From assembly GCF_000719955.1 (NCBI RefSeq), contig NZ_JOII01000012.1, forward strand, positions 62,001 through 126,000: DNA of 64,000 bases, in the 5' to 3' direction. Position 1 is the stretch's first letter. Each line of letters opens with the position of its first letter. Both the position numbers and the translations under genes were made by a program. A model generated the notes under the pieces. It did no database searches, had not been told where the DNA came from, and saw only the letters and a program-made list of their open reading frames with translations. Of this stretch, positions 36,062-44,804 are shown in pieces. The stretch is from Streptomyces albidoflavus. GTDB taxonomy: Bacteria; Actinomycetota; Actinomycetes; Streptomycetales; Streptomycetaceae.

Positions 36062-37405
36062 TCAGGCCCGGGGCCGGCCCATCGCCCGGAACGTCCAGCC
36101 GGCCTTGCGCCAGACCTCCGGGTCGAGGGCGTTGCGGCCGTCCAGCAGGGTCGGGGTGGCGACGGCGGCGGCCAGTTCGGCCGGGTCCAGCTCGCGGAAC
36201 TCGCGCCACTCGGTGAGGTGGAGGACGACGTCGGCGCCGCGGACCGCCTCCAGCGCCGAGTCGGCGTAGCCGAGGGTGGGGAAGATGCGGCGGGCGTTGT
36301 CCATGCCCTTGGGGTCGTAGACGGTGACCTGGCCGCCCTGGAGGTGGATCTGCCCGGCCACGTTGAGCGCCGGGGAGTCGCGGACGTCGTCCGAGTCGGG
36401 CTTGAAGGTGGCGCCCAGCACCGCGACCCGCTTGCCGAGGAACGAGGTGGTGCCCAGCGCCTCCAGGGCCAGCTCCACCATGTGCCCCCGGCGCCGCATG
36501 TTGACCGAGTCGACCTCGCGCAGGAAGGTCAGCGCCTGGTCGGCCCCCAGCTCACCGGCGCGGGCCATGAACGCCCGGATGTCCTTGGGCAGGCAGCCGC
36601 CGCCGAAGCCGATCCCGGCCCGCAGGAACTTGGCCCCGATCCGGTCGTCGTGGCCGAGCGCCTCGGCGAGCTTGGCCACGTCGCCGTCGGCGGCCTCGCA
36701 GACCTCGGCCATCGCGTTGATGAAGGAGATCTTGGTGGCGAGGAAGGAGTTGGCGGCCGTCTTCACCAGCTCGGCGGTGGGGAAGTCGGTGACGATGAAG
36801 GGCGAGCCCTCCGCGACCGGCGTCCGGTACACCTCGCGCAGCAGTTCCTCGGCGCGGGCGCCGCGGACCCCGACCACGATCCGGTCCGGGTGCAGGGTGT
36901 CGTCGACCGCGAACCCCTCGCGCAGGAACTCCGGGTTCCACGCCAGCTCGGCCTCCTCGCCCACCGGCGCCGCCGCGGCCAGCTCGGCGGCGAGGCGCTC
37001 GGCGGAGCCCACCGGCACCGTCGACTTGCCGACCACCAGCGCGGGCCGCTTCAGGTGCGGGGCGAGCGAGGCGAGAGCGCTCTCCACGTAACTCATGTCG
37101 CAGGCGTACTCGCCCGGCTTCTGCGGGGTGTTCACGCAGACGAAGTGGACGTCGCCGAAGTCCGCGACCTCCTCGAAGGAGGTGGTGAACCGCAGCCGGC
37201 CGCTGGAGCCCTCGATCCCCGCGACGTGCTTGCCGAGCAGCTCCTCCAGGCCCGGCTCGTACATCGGGACCCGGCCCTGGGAGAGCAGCGCGATCTTCTC
37301 CGGGACGACGTCCAGCCCGAGCACCTCGAAGCCCAGCTCGGCCATGGCGGCGGCATGGGTGGCGCCGAGGTAGCCGGTGCCGATCACGGTGATCCTGAGG
37401 GCCAT
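36062..37405 (-). CDS. UDP-glucose/GDP-mannose dehydrogenase family (UDP-glucose 6-dehydrogenase)
   Basis: A 447-residue NAD enzyme from ATG 37405, with GGAGCA 6 bases upstream. The Rossmann start is MALRITVIGTGYLGATHAAA. The catalytic cysteine lies in GFGGGCLPKDIRAFM (about residue 270), and LVVGKSTVPVGSAERL and LAWNPEFLREGFAVDDTLHP are typical. It should oxidise UDP-glucose to UDP-glucuronate for surface polymers. It stands alone, converging on the CGNR gene. The substrate sugar could also be another NDP-hexose. Confidence 0.92.
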   Translation of the reverse strand: MALRITVIGTGYLGATHAAAMAELGFEVLGLDVVPEKIALLSQGRVPMYEPGLEELLGKHVAGIEGSSGRLRFTTSFEEVADFGDVHFVCVNTPQKPGEYACDMSYVESALASLAPHLKRPALVVGKSTVPVGSAERLAAELAAAAPVGEEAELAWNPEFLREGFAVDDTLHPDRIVVGVRGARAEELLREVYRTPVAEGSPFIVTDFPTAELVKTAANSFLATKISFINAMAEVCEAADGDVAKLAEALGHDDRIGAKFLRAGIGFGGGCLPKDIRAFMARAGELGADQALTFLREVDSVNMRRRGHMVELALEALGTTSFLGKRVAVLGATFKPDSDDVRDSPALNVAGQIHLQGGQVTVYDPKGMDNARRIFPTLGYADSALEAVRGADVVLHLTEWREFRELDPAELAAAVATPTLLDGRNALDPEVWRKAGWTFRAMGRPRA

Positions 37406-37569
37406 GGTGGGTGCTCCAGTGCGTCCGGGGGAGGCGGATCAAGTCGTACGGGGTGATGCGCCGACCGAGCATAGCCCCGTGCGTGGCGCGGCCCTCAGCT
37501 GGGCATTTCCCCCCTGTCGTCAACCTCACGTACCGCTCGGTGCGGCACGGGCCCTAAGCTTTGGACGAG

Positions 37570-37594
37570 TTACTGGGTTACTTAACGGTAGTTA
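37570..37594 (+). promoter_or_regulatory. TTACT repeats upstream of acyl-CoA dehydrogenase
   Basis: TTACT occurs at 37570-37574 and 37578-37582, and the near-inverted AGTTA at 37590-37594, in an AT-rich island 24-48 bases before the start. The arrangement suggests a TetR-type operator for fatty-acid genes, but the symmetry is imperfect. Confidence 0.35.
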
Positions 37595-37617
37595 GCATGA
37601 CTGGGGAGTGAGAGACC

Positions 37618-38775
37618 GTGGCCGGAGCGCCTGATTTCGACCTGTACCGCCTGTCCGAGGAGCACACGATGCTCCGCGAGACGGTCCGCGCGCTCGCCGA
37701 GGCGAAGATCGCCCCGCACGCCGCCGCCGTCGACGAGGAGGCCCGGTTCCCGCAGGAGGCCCTCGACGCGCTCACCGCCGCCGACCTCCACGCGGTCCAC
37801 GTACCGGAGAGCTACGGCGGCGCCGGCGCCGACGCGCTCGCCACCGTCCTGGTCATCGAGGAGGTGGCCCGCGTCTGCGCCTCCTCCTCCCTGATCCCGG
37901 CCGTCAACAAGCTCGGCTCGCTCCCGGTGGTCCTCTCCGGCTCCGAGGAGCTGAAGAAGAAGTACCTGGGCCCGCTCGCCAAGGGCGACGGCATGTTCTC
38001 GTACTGCCTCTCCGAGCCCGACGCGGGCTCCGACGCCGCCGGCATGAAGACCAAGGCCGTCCGCGACGGTGACTTCTGGGTGCTCAACGGCGTCAAGCGC
38101 TGGATCACCAACGCCGGCGTCTCCGAGTACTACACGGTGATGGCCGTCACCGACCCGGAGAAGCGCTCCAAGGGCATCAGCGCCTTCGTCGTGGAGAAGG
38201 GCGACGAGGGCGTCTCCTTCGGCGCCCCGGAGAAGAAGCTCGGCATCAAGGGCTCCCCGACCCGCGAGGTCTACTTCGACAACGTCCGCATCCCCGCCGA
38301 CCGCATGATCGGCGCGGAGGGCACCGGCTTCGCCACCGCCATGAAGACCCTGGACCACACCCGCATCACCATCGCGGCCCAGGCCCTCGGCATCGCCCAG
38401 GGCGCCCTGGACTACGCCAAGGGGTACGTCCAGGAGCGCAAGCAGTTCGGCAAGCCGATCGGCGACTTCCAGGGCGTCCAGTTCATGCTGGCCGACATGG
38501 CGATGAAGCTGGAGGCGGCCCGCCAGCTCACCTACGCCGCCGCCGCCAAGTCCGAGCGCGTCGAGAACGACCTCACCTTCTTCGGCGCCGCCGCCAAGTG
38601 CTACGCCTCCGACGCCGCCATGGAGATCACCACGGACGCCGTCCAGCTCCTCGGCGGCTACGGCTACACCCGCGACTACCCGGTCGAGCGGATGATGCGC
38701 GACGCGAAGATCACCCAGATCTACGAGGGCACGAACCAGGTCCAGCGCATCGTGATGGCGCGCAACCTGCCGTAA
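37618..38775 (+). CDS. Acyl-CoA dehydrogenase
   Basis: A 385-residue FAD enzyme of fatty-acid or branched-chain acyl-CoA oxidation, read from GTG 37618 after GGGGAG. Motifs are YCLSEPDAGSDAAGMKTKA (FAD/substrate), WITNAGVSEYYTV, ERKQFGKPIGDFQGVQFML and LLGGYGYTRDYPVERMMRDA. The catalytic Glu is in IYEGTNQVQRIVM near the C-terminus, as in short-chain/butyryl-CoA enzymes. A very strong terminator follows. Substrate length is not determinable here. Confidence 0.93.
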   Translation: MAGAPDFDLYRLSEEHTMLRETVRALAEAKIAPHAAAVDEEARFPQEALDALTAADLHAVHVPESYGGAGADALATVLVIEEVARVCASSSLIPAVNKLGSLPVVLSGSEELKKKYLGPLAKGDGMFSYCLSEPDAGSDAAGMKTKAVRDGDFWVLNGVKRWITNAGVSEYYTVMAVTDPEKRSKGISAFVVEKGDEGVSFGAPEKKLGIKGSPTREVYFDNVRIPADRMIGAEGTGFATAMKTLDHTRITIAAQALGIAQGALDYAKGYVQERKQFGKPIGDFQGVQFMLADMAMKLEAARQLTYAAAAKSERVENDLTFFGAAAKCYASDAAMEITTDAVQLLGGYGYTRDYPVERMMRDAKITQIYEGTNQVQRIVMARNLP

Positions 38776-38794
38776 CAGGTCCTCGCAGGAGACC

Positions 38795-38835
38795 AAGGGA
38801 GAAGCCCCGGCCGTGCAGGCCGGGGCTTCTCCCTT
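38795..38835. terminator. Very strong terminator after acyl-CoA dehydrogenase
   Basis: A perfect 18-base stem (38795-38812 with 38818-38835; AAGGGAGAAGCCCCGGCC) has a 5-base loop. It serves the converging small gene as well. Confidence 0.92.
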
Positions 38836-38842
38836 GCTCCGG

Positions 38843-39310
38843 CTACGCCACCGGGCAGCCCAGCCCGGGGCCGGCGCGGTTCGGGGAACAGGTCACCACC
38901 GCCAGGGACAGGAACGTGGGGCGCTCCAGGTAGAAGCCGTACGAGACATCGGTACCGGAGTGCAGCTGCCCGGCCGCGGCGTCCACCAGCCGGGCCAGGC
39001 GCGTGACGTCCCGTTCCCCCGCCGAAGCGAACCGGGGCGCGTACGCGGCCAGCCGCTCACCGAGCCACGAGGCGGCCTCCTTCGCCTCGCCCCAGGTGCC
39101 ACGGACCAGGGAAGGGGGCTTGACGAGCCAGTACGCCGTCTCCAGCGGCGGCAGGTCACCGGCCGGGAACTCCGCCGCCACCTCGCGATACCGCTGGATC
39201 AGCTCCGGCCTGCCGCCGGCGGGCGGAGGCTCAGGATGCGGCGGCCGCCGAAGCGCCTCCTGGTCGAAACGCTCCTTCGGGCCAACCCAGAGATAGCCGT
39301 GGTGGTGCAC
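38843..39310 (-). CDS. Hypothetical protein, possibly a remnant
   Basis: A 155-residue frame from GTG 39310 with no clear ribosome site. It shows amphipathic segments (LETAYWLVKPPSLVRGTWGE, ASWLGERLAAYAPRFASAGE) and an uncommon end (CSPNRAGPGLGCPVA). Codon use fits Streptomyces coding sequence. I do not recognise the family. It follows the DUF397-like gene by 50 bases in the same direction and could be the effector or partner of that regulator-type module. Confidence 0.5.
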   Translation of the reverse strand: MHHHGYLWVGPKERFDQEALRRPPHPEPPPAGGRPELIQRYREVAAEFPAGDLPPLETAYWLVKPPSLVRGTWGEAKEAASWLGERLAAYAPRFASAGERDVTRLARLVDAAAGQLHSGTDVSYGFYLERPTFLSLAVVTCSPNRAGPGLGCPVA

Positions 39311-39360
39311 CTGTCATACCCGCTCGGTGTCGTGGACCAAGTCACGGGCGCGAAGGGCGG

Positions 39361-39594
39361 TCAGGCGCCCAGCCCGAAGCGCGCGGGGTCGATCCCGGCC
39401 GCCCCCAGCTCCTCCGTGGTGAACCGCAGCGGTTTCGCGTCGGGCCGCTTGCTGTCCCCGAGCGCCCAGGCACCGTCCCCGATCCGGGCGAGCGTCACGC
39501 ACGACTCGCCGTCCGGGTGCGTGTTACCCCCGCACGCCTTCACGAACAAGGCTCCGTGGATGTCGAGTGCGTACAGGTCGGTTCCGTTCTGCAT
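39361..39594 (-). CDS. DUF397-like small protein
   Basis: A 77-residue protein. ATG 39594 has GGAAGG 7 bases upstream, so the longer frame from 39663 is unlikely. The pattern ESCVTLARIG, WALGDSKRPDAKPLRFTTEE and LGAAGIDPARF resembles the DUF397 core (CVEVA..VAVRDSKDP..P.L.F). DUF397 proteins work with XRE/DUF5753 regulators in Streptomyces, such as the Scr1/Scr2 pair. Here the nearest XRE gene is about 0.8 kb away on the other strand, so the pair is split. Confidence 0.7.
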   Translation of the reverse strand: MQNGTDLYALDIHGALFVKACGGNTHPDGESCVTLARIGDGAWALGDSKRPDAKPLRFTTEELGAAGIDPARFGLGA

Positions 39595-40067
39595 CTCTGC
39601 GCCTTCCTGTTCAACCGATTCCCGCCACTGCGGCAGGGGGAACTCAACGGCGTTTCGCCCCATTCAGGACGATTCAGCGCCGATGTGCCGACAGTAGGAA
39701 GCGCCGGGTTCCGCGCTCAATGAACTTGCATGAACTTGCACGGCAATTCATCGGCGCAACAGCCTTCTTGGCGCGGCCCCAGCAGCTCAGCGAGGCTGAT
39801 GCAAGCCCGGGCAAAGGTCTCAACCTGCGAGGCGGCTTGGCGGTAGCGTTCATCGGAACCGAGCCCGACATGCACCGGGACCACTGGCCTCTCCCGTGCG
39901 GGCGCACGCGCCGAGGCCCAGGAGGTCATGTTGCAGGGGGTGGAAGCCGAGCACTGAAACTCAGGCGCCGTGCGAGGCAAGCGGCCCCGCGCACTACCCG
40001 GTACCTGACGAGGGAGGCCGGTGTCGTGATTCCGGCCGGATGATCCCGATGATCAGGGAGGCGCGTG
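39595..40067. other. Lower-GC intergenic stretch, no supported gene
   Basis: This 473-base stretch has open frames on both strands (for instance 39717-39980 leftwards), but none with a ribosome site or a family I recognise. The composition is less GC-biased than the flanks, as in decayed accessory DNA. It holds a tandem 10-base repeat at 39721-39740. Confidence 0.45.
39721..39740. repeat. Tandem 10-base repeat TGAACTTGCA
   Basis: TGAACTTGCA occurs twice head to tail, one helical turn apart, about 130 bases upstream of the DUF397-like gene. It could be a regulator site. Confidence 0.5.
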
Positions 40068-40370
40068 ATGCCGTCGAGTGTGCCCAGCTTCACTGAGCTG
40101 CTTGGCCAGTGCGAGCGGTCCGCCGTTCACCTGGAACTGCGTGCCTCCTGCGTCCCGACGGATCGGTTCGCGGCGTGGAAGCGCGGTGAGCGGATCGATG
40201 GGGAGGACCGCGCATCCTGGTGGCACCCCTACGACCCTTTGATCACGGACGCGGTGGTCCGGGGGTGGTTGCCCCGGCGGCGGGCTACGAGCATTGCCGT
40301 GAAGCTGTGCTCCGCCGCTTTCGAAACGGTTCGAGAGCGAGCTGTCCCGCACCTCCTGTACGAGATCTGA
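40068..40370 (+). CDS. Internally shortened DUF6879-type protein
   Basis: A 100-residue frame from ATG 40068 with GGGAGG 6 bases upstream. It starts like DUF6879 proteins (FTELLGQCERSAVHLELRAS, WKRGERIDGEDRASWWHPYD) and then has GWLPRRRATSIAVK followed directly by the family's C-terminal FETVRERAVPHLLYEI. Two central blocks normally found between these parts (the SEPVSEYIRFE strand and the FWLFD segment) are missing. From memory full-length members are about 170 residues. It keeps an open frame and ribosome site, so it may be expressed or be a recent remnant. The XRE gene begins 14 bases later. Confidence 0.6.
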   Translation: MPSSVPSFTELLGQCERSAVHLELRASCVPTDRFAAWKRGERIDGEDRASWWHPYDPLITDAVVRGWLPRRRATSIAVKLCSAAFETVRERAVPHLLYEI

Positions 40371-40384
40371 CGAAGGCCTGCTCC

Positions 40385-41233
40385 ATGCACTCTCCTCCCT
40401 CATCACGCGTTCAGAAGGCCCGTGAAGAATTAGCTGGCCGACTGCGTGAGATCCGCAAGGACGCGGGGATCAGCGGCCGGGAGCTGGCTCTCAGGTGTGG
40501 CTGGTCAGAGTCGAAGTCCTCCCGGATCGAGAACGCGAAAACCCCTCCCTCCGACGCGGATGTCAGAGCCTGGTGTCGTGCATGCGCCGCCGACGAGCAG
40601 GCTGCCGACCTGATCGCCGCCAACAGGCTCCCCGCCGACGCTCATGCGCAGTGGCCGCGACTCCAGCGAAGCGGGCTGCGCCGTTTGCAGGAGTCCACCG
40701 GAGACCTGTACCAGGAAACAAGAACATTCAGGACCTACGTGTCCGACGTGATCCCCGGATTCCTCCAGACACCTGGATATGCCGCCGCCCTGCTTTCCTC
40801 CATCGCGGACTTCCGGGGGACCCCGGACGACGTGAGCGATGCCGTTGCGGCCCGCATGAGGCGTAACGAGGTGCTGAGCAACGGTGCACGCCGGTTCTCG
40901 TTCGTCATGGAGGAGTCGGTGTTGCGATACCGGCTGTGCAGCGCGGAGACCATGGCGGCCCAGCTCGGTCACCTGCTCGGGGTCATGGATCTCCAGAACG
41001 TGGCGGTGGGGTTCATCCCGTTCTCAGCCCGGCGAGCCGTGTGGCCCATGCCCACGTTCACGATCTTCGACGACACCAGGGTGCACGCGGACACCCTGGA
41101 CGCCGCAGCCACGCTCACGCAGCCCGGCCAGGTCGAGCTGTACGCGCGAGCCTTCGAGCGACTGGCGCAGGGGGCGGTGCGGGGCGCGGCGGCACGTTCC
41201 CTCGTAGCGGATGCGGTGGCCTCCCTGGCGTGA
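40385..41233 (+). CDS. XRE-family regulator with DUF5753 domain
   Basis: A 282-residue regulator from ATG 40385 with GAAGG 8 bases upstream. The N-terminal HTH is LAGRLREIRKDAGISGRELA followed by CGWSESKSSRIENAK. The C-terminal DUF5753 domain is recognised from YVSDVIPGFLQTPGYAAALL and MEESVLRYRLCSAETMAAQL. Such regulators normally pair with DUF397 or DUF6879 genes and an anti-sigma-like ATPase. Here the order is DUF6879 remnant, then XRE, then a convergent intact DUF6879. Confidence 0.88.
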   Translation: MHSPPSSRVQKAREELAGRLREIRKDAGISGRELALRCGWSESKSSRIENAKTPPSDADVRAWCRACAADEQAADLIAANRLPADAHAQWPRLQRSGLRRLQESTGDLYQETRTFRTYVSDVIPGFLQTPGYAAALLSSIADFRGTPDDVSDAVAARMRRNEVLSNGARRFSFVMEESVLRYRLCSAETMAAQLGHLLGVMDLQNVAVGFIPFSARRAVWPMPTFTIFDDTRVHADTLDAAATLTQPGQVELYARAFERLAQGAVRGAAARSLVADAVASLA

Positions 41234-41314
41234 GGGCCGGTATCGGAGCGTCCGTGGCCTCCTTCCCGGATGCCACGAGCAGGGCCCGCAGCGCGGCCCC
41301 GATCTGTGCTCTGT

Positions 41315-41839
41315 TCACGCCTCGTGCTCGGCCCACCATGCGGTGAACGGTTCAGCGTGGCTGAGCGCCGTGTCGCGATACCTGATGAACTCCGCCGCTC
41401 GTTCCGGGGCCGGCACGTCCGAGCCCAGATACCTCCCCGTGTCGTCGTACCTCATGACGGCCACGGACTCGGAGTCGAAGCACCAGAAGTCCGGGACGCC
41501 GGGGAGGGGGTTGGGCCTGTTCGTGACGTCGAGGATGAAGAACTCTTCGCCGCCGGTCATGTTCTTCCGGTAGCCCCAGCCGAGTTCGAATCGAAGGTAT
41601 TCCGTCAGTGGGCGCGACAGAATGTGCACTCGGCGGATCCGCTTCCCGTTCTCGGTGTGGGAACGGACTTCGTCCACCCAGTCGGCGTTGTAGCCGGCGG
41701 GCTGCGGCTCCCCGGCCAGGTAGGCGTGATAGGCGTCGACGTTCCCCGACCGGCTGTAGTCGTCCAGGGTTTCCAGGCGGAACGCCTCCTGCTGGAATGA
41801 GTCGAAAAGATCGCCGAGGGAATCAGATGAGCTTTTCAC
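41315..41839 (-). CDS. DUF6879 family protein
   Basis: A 174-residue protein from GTG 41839, with GGAAGG 6 bases upstream inside the preceding small gene. It has the family's full pattern: [78 protein letters not shown] and [20 protein letters not shown]. The function is unknown; members accompany XRE regulators in actinomycetes. It overlaps a 28-codon gene upstream by 17 bases in another frame, a sign of translational coupling. Confidence 0.82.
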   Translation of the reverse strand: MKSSSDSLGDLFDSFQQEAFRLETLDDYSRSGNVDAYHAYLAGEPQPAGYNADWVDEVRSHTENGKRIRRVHILSRPLTEYLRFELGWGYRKNMTGGEEFFILDVTNRPNPLPGVPDFWCFDSESVAVMRYDDTGRYLGSDVPAPERAAEFIRYRDTALSHAEPFTAWWAEHEA

Positions 41840-41909
41840 GCATGGCCTTCCGGAGATGTTCTGCCGGGATCTCGACCAGGGTTTCGCGGACCAGCTTGGT
41901 GGTCTTCAT
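41823..41909 (-). CDS. Small 28-residue protein gene coupled to DUF6879
   Basis: A short frame from ATG 41909 to TGA 41823, with the strong site GGGAAGGGA 7 bases before the start. The peptide begins [20 protein letters not shown] and ends AMREKLI, a basic amphipathic sequence. Its last codons contain the ribosome site and start of the DUF6879 gene (out of frame), so translation of the two is probably coupled. I recognise no family. It may be a leader peptide, a small partner protein or a chance frame. Confidence 0.55.
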   Translation of the reverse strand: MKTTKLVRETLVEIPAEHLRKAMREKLI

Positions 41910-42154
41910 ACGGTGGTCCCTTCCCCTGCCGCAGGCTGTGCCTGGCGTCCGAGTCGATGCTCCCGATGGCCGGGGGCGCGGGTCAAGCGATCACGGTTGA
42001 CGGAACGGGAAACCGGGCAGCTGGCCCTCGCCGGTCACCACGTCCGGGTACTCCCGGCGCGGCGGACGGGGGAATTCCGGCGCGCCCGGCGAGGCGGGCG
42101 GGGCTCAGGGGAACCCTCGCGTGGCCAGCACCGCGCGATCAAGGAGCCGTAGCC

Positions 42155-43795
42155 GTGACCGAGCCCGCCAACAAGGACCGTCCCTACCTGACCAACCGGC
42201 AGGGCCATCCCGTCTACGACAACCAGAATCAGCGGACGGTGGGGGCCCGGGGGCCCGCCACGCTGGAGAACTACCAGTTCCTGGAGAAGATCAGCCACTT
42301 CGACCGGGAGCGGATCCCGGAGCGGGTGGTGCACGCGCGTGGGGTGACGACCTTCGGGTTCTTCGAGGCGTACGGGAAGTGGGGCGACGAGCCGATCAGC
42401 CGGTACACGCGGGCCAAGCTCTTCCAGGAGGCGGGGAAGCGGACCGATGTGGCCGTGCGGTTCTCGACGGTGATCGGGGGGCGGGACTCCTCCGAGGCGG
42501 CGCGGGACCCGCGCGGGTTCGCCGTGAAGTTCTACACCGAGGACGGCAACTGGGACCTCGTCGGCAACAACCTGGGGGTCTTCTTCATCCGGGACGCCAT
42601 CAAGTTCCCCGACGTGATCCACTCCCTCAAGCCCGACCCGGTCTCGCACGAGCAGAAGCCGGCCCGGATCTTCGACTTCATGTCGCAGACCCCGGAGGCC
42701 ATGCACATGCTGGTCAACCTCTTCAGCCCGCGCGGCATCCCGGCCGACTACCGCCACATGCAGGGCTTCGGCGTCAACACGTACAAGTGGGTGGACGCCG
42801 AGGGCGGCACGGTGCTGGTCAAGTACCACTGGGTGCCCAAGCAGGGGGTCGCCTCGATGACCGAGGAGGACGCGGCCAACGTCCAGGCCGACGACCTCGG
42901 CCACGCCACCAAGGACCTGTACGAGGCCATCGGGCGCGGCGACTACCCGGAGTGGGAGCTGCGGGTCCAGATGATGTCCGACGACGACCACCCCGAGCTG
43001 GACTTCGACCCGCTGGACGACACCAAGACCTGGCCCGAGCAGGACTTCCCGCCCAGGCCGGTCGGCCGGATGGTGCTCGACCGGGTCCCCGGCAACTACT
43101 TCGCCGAGAACGAGCAGGCCGCCTTCGGCACCGGCGTCCTCGTCGACGGGCTCGACTTCTCCGACGACAAGATGCTGGTCGGCCGCACCTTCTCGTACAG
43201 CGACACCCAGCGGTACCGGGTCGGCCCGAACTACCTCCAGCTCCCGGTCAACCAGCCCAAGGCCCCCGTCGCCACCAACCAGCGCGACGGCCAGATGGCG
43301 TACGAGAACGGGCCCGACGGGGAGAACCCCGAGGTCAACTACGAGCCCTCGATCATGGGCGGGCTGCGCGAGGCCGAGTACCCGACGCGGGACGAGGAGG
43401 GCCCGGTGCTCCAGGGGCGCCTGACCCGGGCCCGCATCCCGCGCACCAACGACTACCTCCAGGCCGGTCAGCGCTTCCAGCTCATGGAGGAGTGGGAGCA
43501 GGACGACCTGGTCAAGAACTTCACCGACCTGTTCGCCCAGTGCACCCGGCCCGTCCAGGAGCGGATGATCTGGCACTGCCTGATGGCCGACAACGAGCTG
43601 GGGCTGCGGGTCGGCGAGGGCATCGGCATCGCCCCCTCCGACGTCGCCCACATGGCGCCGCTGCCCGGCCAGACCCTCACCGAGGAGGACCGCGTCCGCC
43701 TCGGCCGCCTCGGCGACAACCCGCCCCGCGACGTCACGGGGCTGACCATGACCCACTGCGTCCCGGACAAGCACCACGTGGTGACGCGGCGCTGA
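42155..43795 (+). CDS. Monofunctional heme catalase
   Basis: A 546-residue catalase from GTG 42155, with AAGGAG 8 bases upstream. The distal His is in [15 protein letters not shown], the distal Asn in [17 protein letters not shown], and the proximal heme Tyr in [20 protein letters not shown]. The C-terminal ~80 residues lack a fused flavodoxin-like domain, so it is a small-subunit type. It stands alone, with a hairpin between it and the TerD gene; no regulator lies next to it. Confidence 0.95.
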   Translation: MTEPANKDRPYLTNRQGHPVYDNQNQRTVGARGPATLENYQFLEKISHFDRERIPERVVHARGVTTFGFFEAYGKWGDEPISRYTRAKLFQEAGKRTDVAVRFSTVIGGRDSSEAARDPRGFAVKFYTEDGNWDLVGNNLGVFFIRDAIKFPDVIHSLKPDPVSHEQKPARIFDFMSQTPEAMHMLVNLFSPRGIPADYRHMQGFGVNTYKWVDAEGGTVLVKYHWVPKQGVASMTEEDAANVQADDLGHATKDLYEAIGRGDYPEWELRVQMMSDDDHPELDFDPLDDTKTWPEQDFPPRPVGRMVLDRVPGNYFAENEQAAFGTGVLVDGLDFSDDKMLVGRTFSYSDTQRYRVGPNYLQLPVNQPKAPVATNQRDGQMAYENGPDGENPEVNYEPSIMGGLREAEYPTRDEEGPVLQGRLTRARIPRTNDYLQAGQRFQLMEEWEQDDLVKNFTDLFAQCTRPVQERMIWHCLMADNELGLRVGEGIGIAPSDVAHMAPLPGQTLTEEDRVRLGRLGDNPPRDVTGLTMTHCVPDKHHVVTRR

Positions 43796-43806
43796 GCCGG
43801 GGCGGT

Positions 43807-43843
43807 CCGGGCGGGAACCGGTCGTGTTCCGGTCCCCGCCCGG
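43807..43843. terminator. Terminator between catalase and TerD genes
   Basis: CCGGGCGGGAACCGG (43807-43821) pairs with 43829-43843 with a single mismatch and a 7-base loop. Confidence 0.75.
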
Positions 43844-43868
43844 GCGAAGGGCGGGTGTCTTCCGGGCG

Positions 43869-44621
43869 TCAGCCGAGCCGGGGCGGCTTGTCCATCCGCG
43901 TCCAGGAGAGGCCGAAGCCGTACGCCTGGTCGACCAGCTGGTGGATGCCGAGTTCGGGGTGGCCGTCGAACCAGCGGACCTCGCGGCGCACGGTCAGGCC
44001 GGTGCCGTCGGACTCGGTGAGGGCCACGGCGCACCCCGCGGCGGTGGCCGGGGCGTCGTCCAGGAGAATGCGGAAGGTGCCCGCCGTGCCGCTGACCGTC
44101 ACCGAGGCGCCCAGCTCCCGGAAGGAGACGGAGCCCTCGTAGAGGTAGGTGAAGAAGAGCAGGCGGCGGAAGAGGTGGTGGTGGTCGAGGTTGACCCGCA
44201 GGGTCTCCCCGTCGGCGCTGGCGCCGCTGCGGTCGTCGTGGTCGAGGGCGATGTACGGCCAGGCGTCGAGCCGGCCGAAGGCGTCGCCGAGGGCCTGCAC
44301 CACCTGGAGCGTCCCGTCGGTGAACTCGGCCAGTGCGCAGAGGTCGACGTCGGCCTCGGCCCGCGCCGACCAGTTGAGGTTGACCTGGAGGAGACCGCCG
44401 CCGCCGAGCCGGGCGGCGGGCTCGGCGCGGGTGAGGCGGACCTCCTTGGCGAGGGCCGCCCGGCGGCGCCGTTCCGCGGCCTCCCGCGCCGCGTCGGCGG
44501 CGGGCGGGGGCTGCTGTTCCGCGCCCGGCGCACCCGTACGGCGCGCGGGGCTCTCCGCGCCCCCGGGGCGCAGCCTGATGGTCTTCCGTTCGCGCCCGTC
44601 GCTGCTCAACCCGGCCCCCAT
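43869..44621 (-). CDS. TerD-family protein
   Basis: A 250-residue protein read from ATG 44621, for which the ribosome site is weak. After a basic, Ala/Pro-rich leader of about 75 residues comes a TerD-type calcium-binding beta-sandwich: LLQVNLNWSARAEADVDLCA, then DHDDRSGASADGETLRVNLD, FFTYLYEGSVSFRELGASVT and LTVRREVRWFDGHPELGIHQ. The Asp-rich DxDL and DDRSG motifs are the expected calcium ligands. TerD proteins are part of tellurite/stress and phage-related Ter systems. It is divergent from the vWA/PP2C/kinase operon, the kind of partner genes found with TerD elsewhere. Confidence 0.82.
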   Translation of the reverse strand: MGAGLSSDGRERKTIRLRPGGAESPARRTGAPGAEQQPPPAADAAREAAERRRRAALAKEVRLTRAEPAARLGGGGLLQVNLNWSARAEADVDLCALAEFTDGTLQVVQALGDAFGRLDAWPYIALDHDDRSGASADGETLRVNLDHHHLFRRLLFFTYLYEGSVSFRELGASVTVSGTAGTFRILLDDAPATAAGCAVALTESDGTGLTVRREVRWFDGHPELGIHQLVDQAYGFGLSWTRMDKPPRLG

Positions 44622-44804
44622 ACCGTCGTGTTGACGAAGATTCCACGACTCTGGCGGAGTGTAAGCGATCGGTGACAGCTGCACTATGCTGTGCCGTCCC
44701 GGTGGCAGAGGGGGATGTGCCGCCGGCCGGGGGAGCGGGGCGCGGACGCGCACCGCACAGCACGGGGGCGCCCCCGCGACGCGGCTGCCGGGGGGTTGCA
44801 GAGG

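Noticed and set aside
39717..39980. Leftward 87-residue frame between the DUF397-like and DUF6879 genes
   Set aside because: No ribosome site, no recognisable motif, and equally long frames on the other strand. It may be a remnant but cannot be supported.
39567..40043. Rightward 158-residue frame
   Set aside because: It is antisense to the DUF397-like start and its composition is Arg-rich and unlike a known protein.
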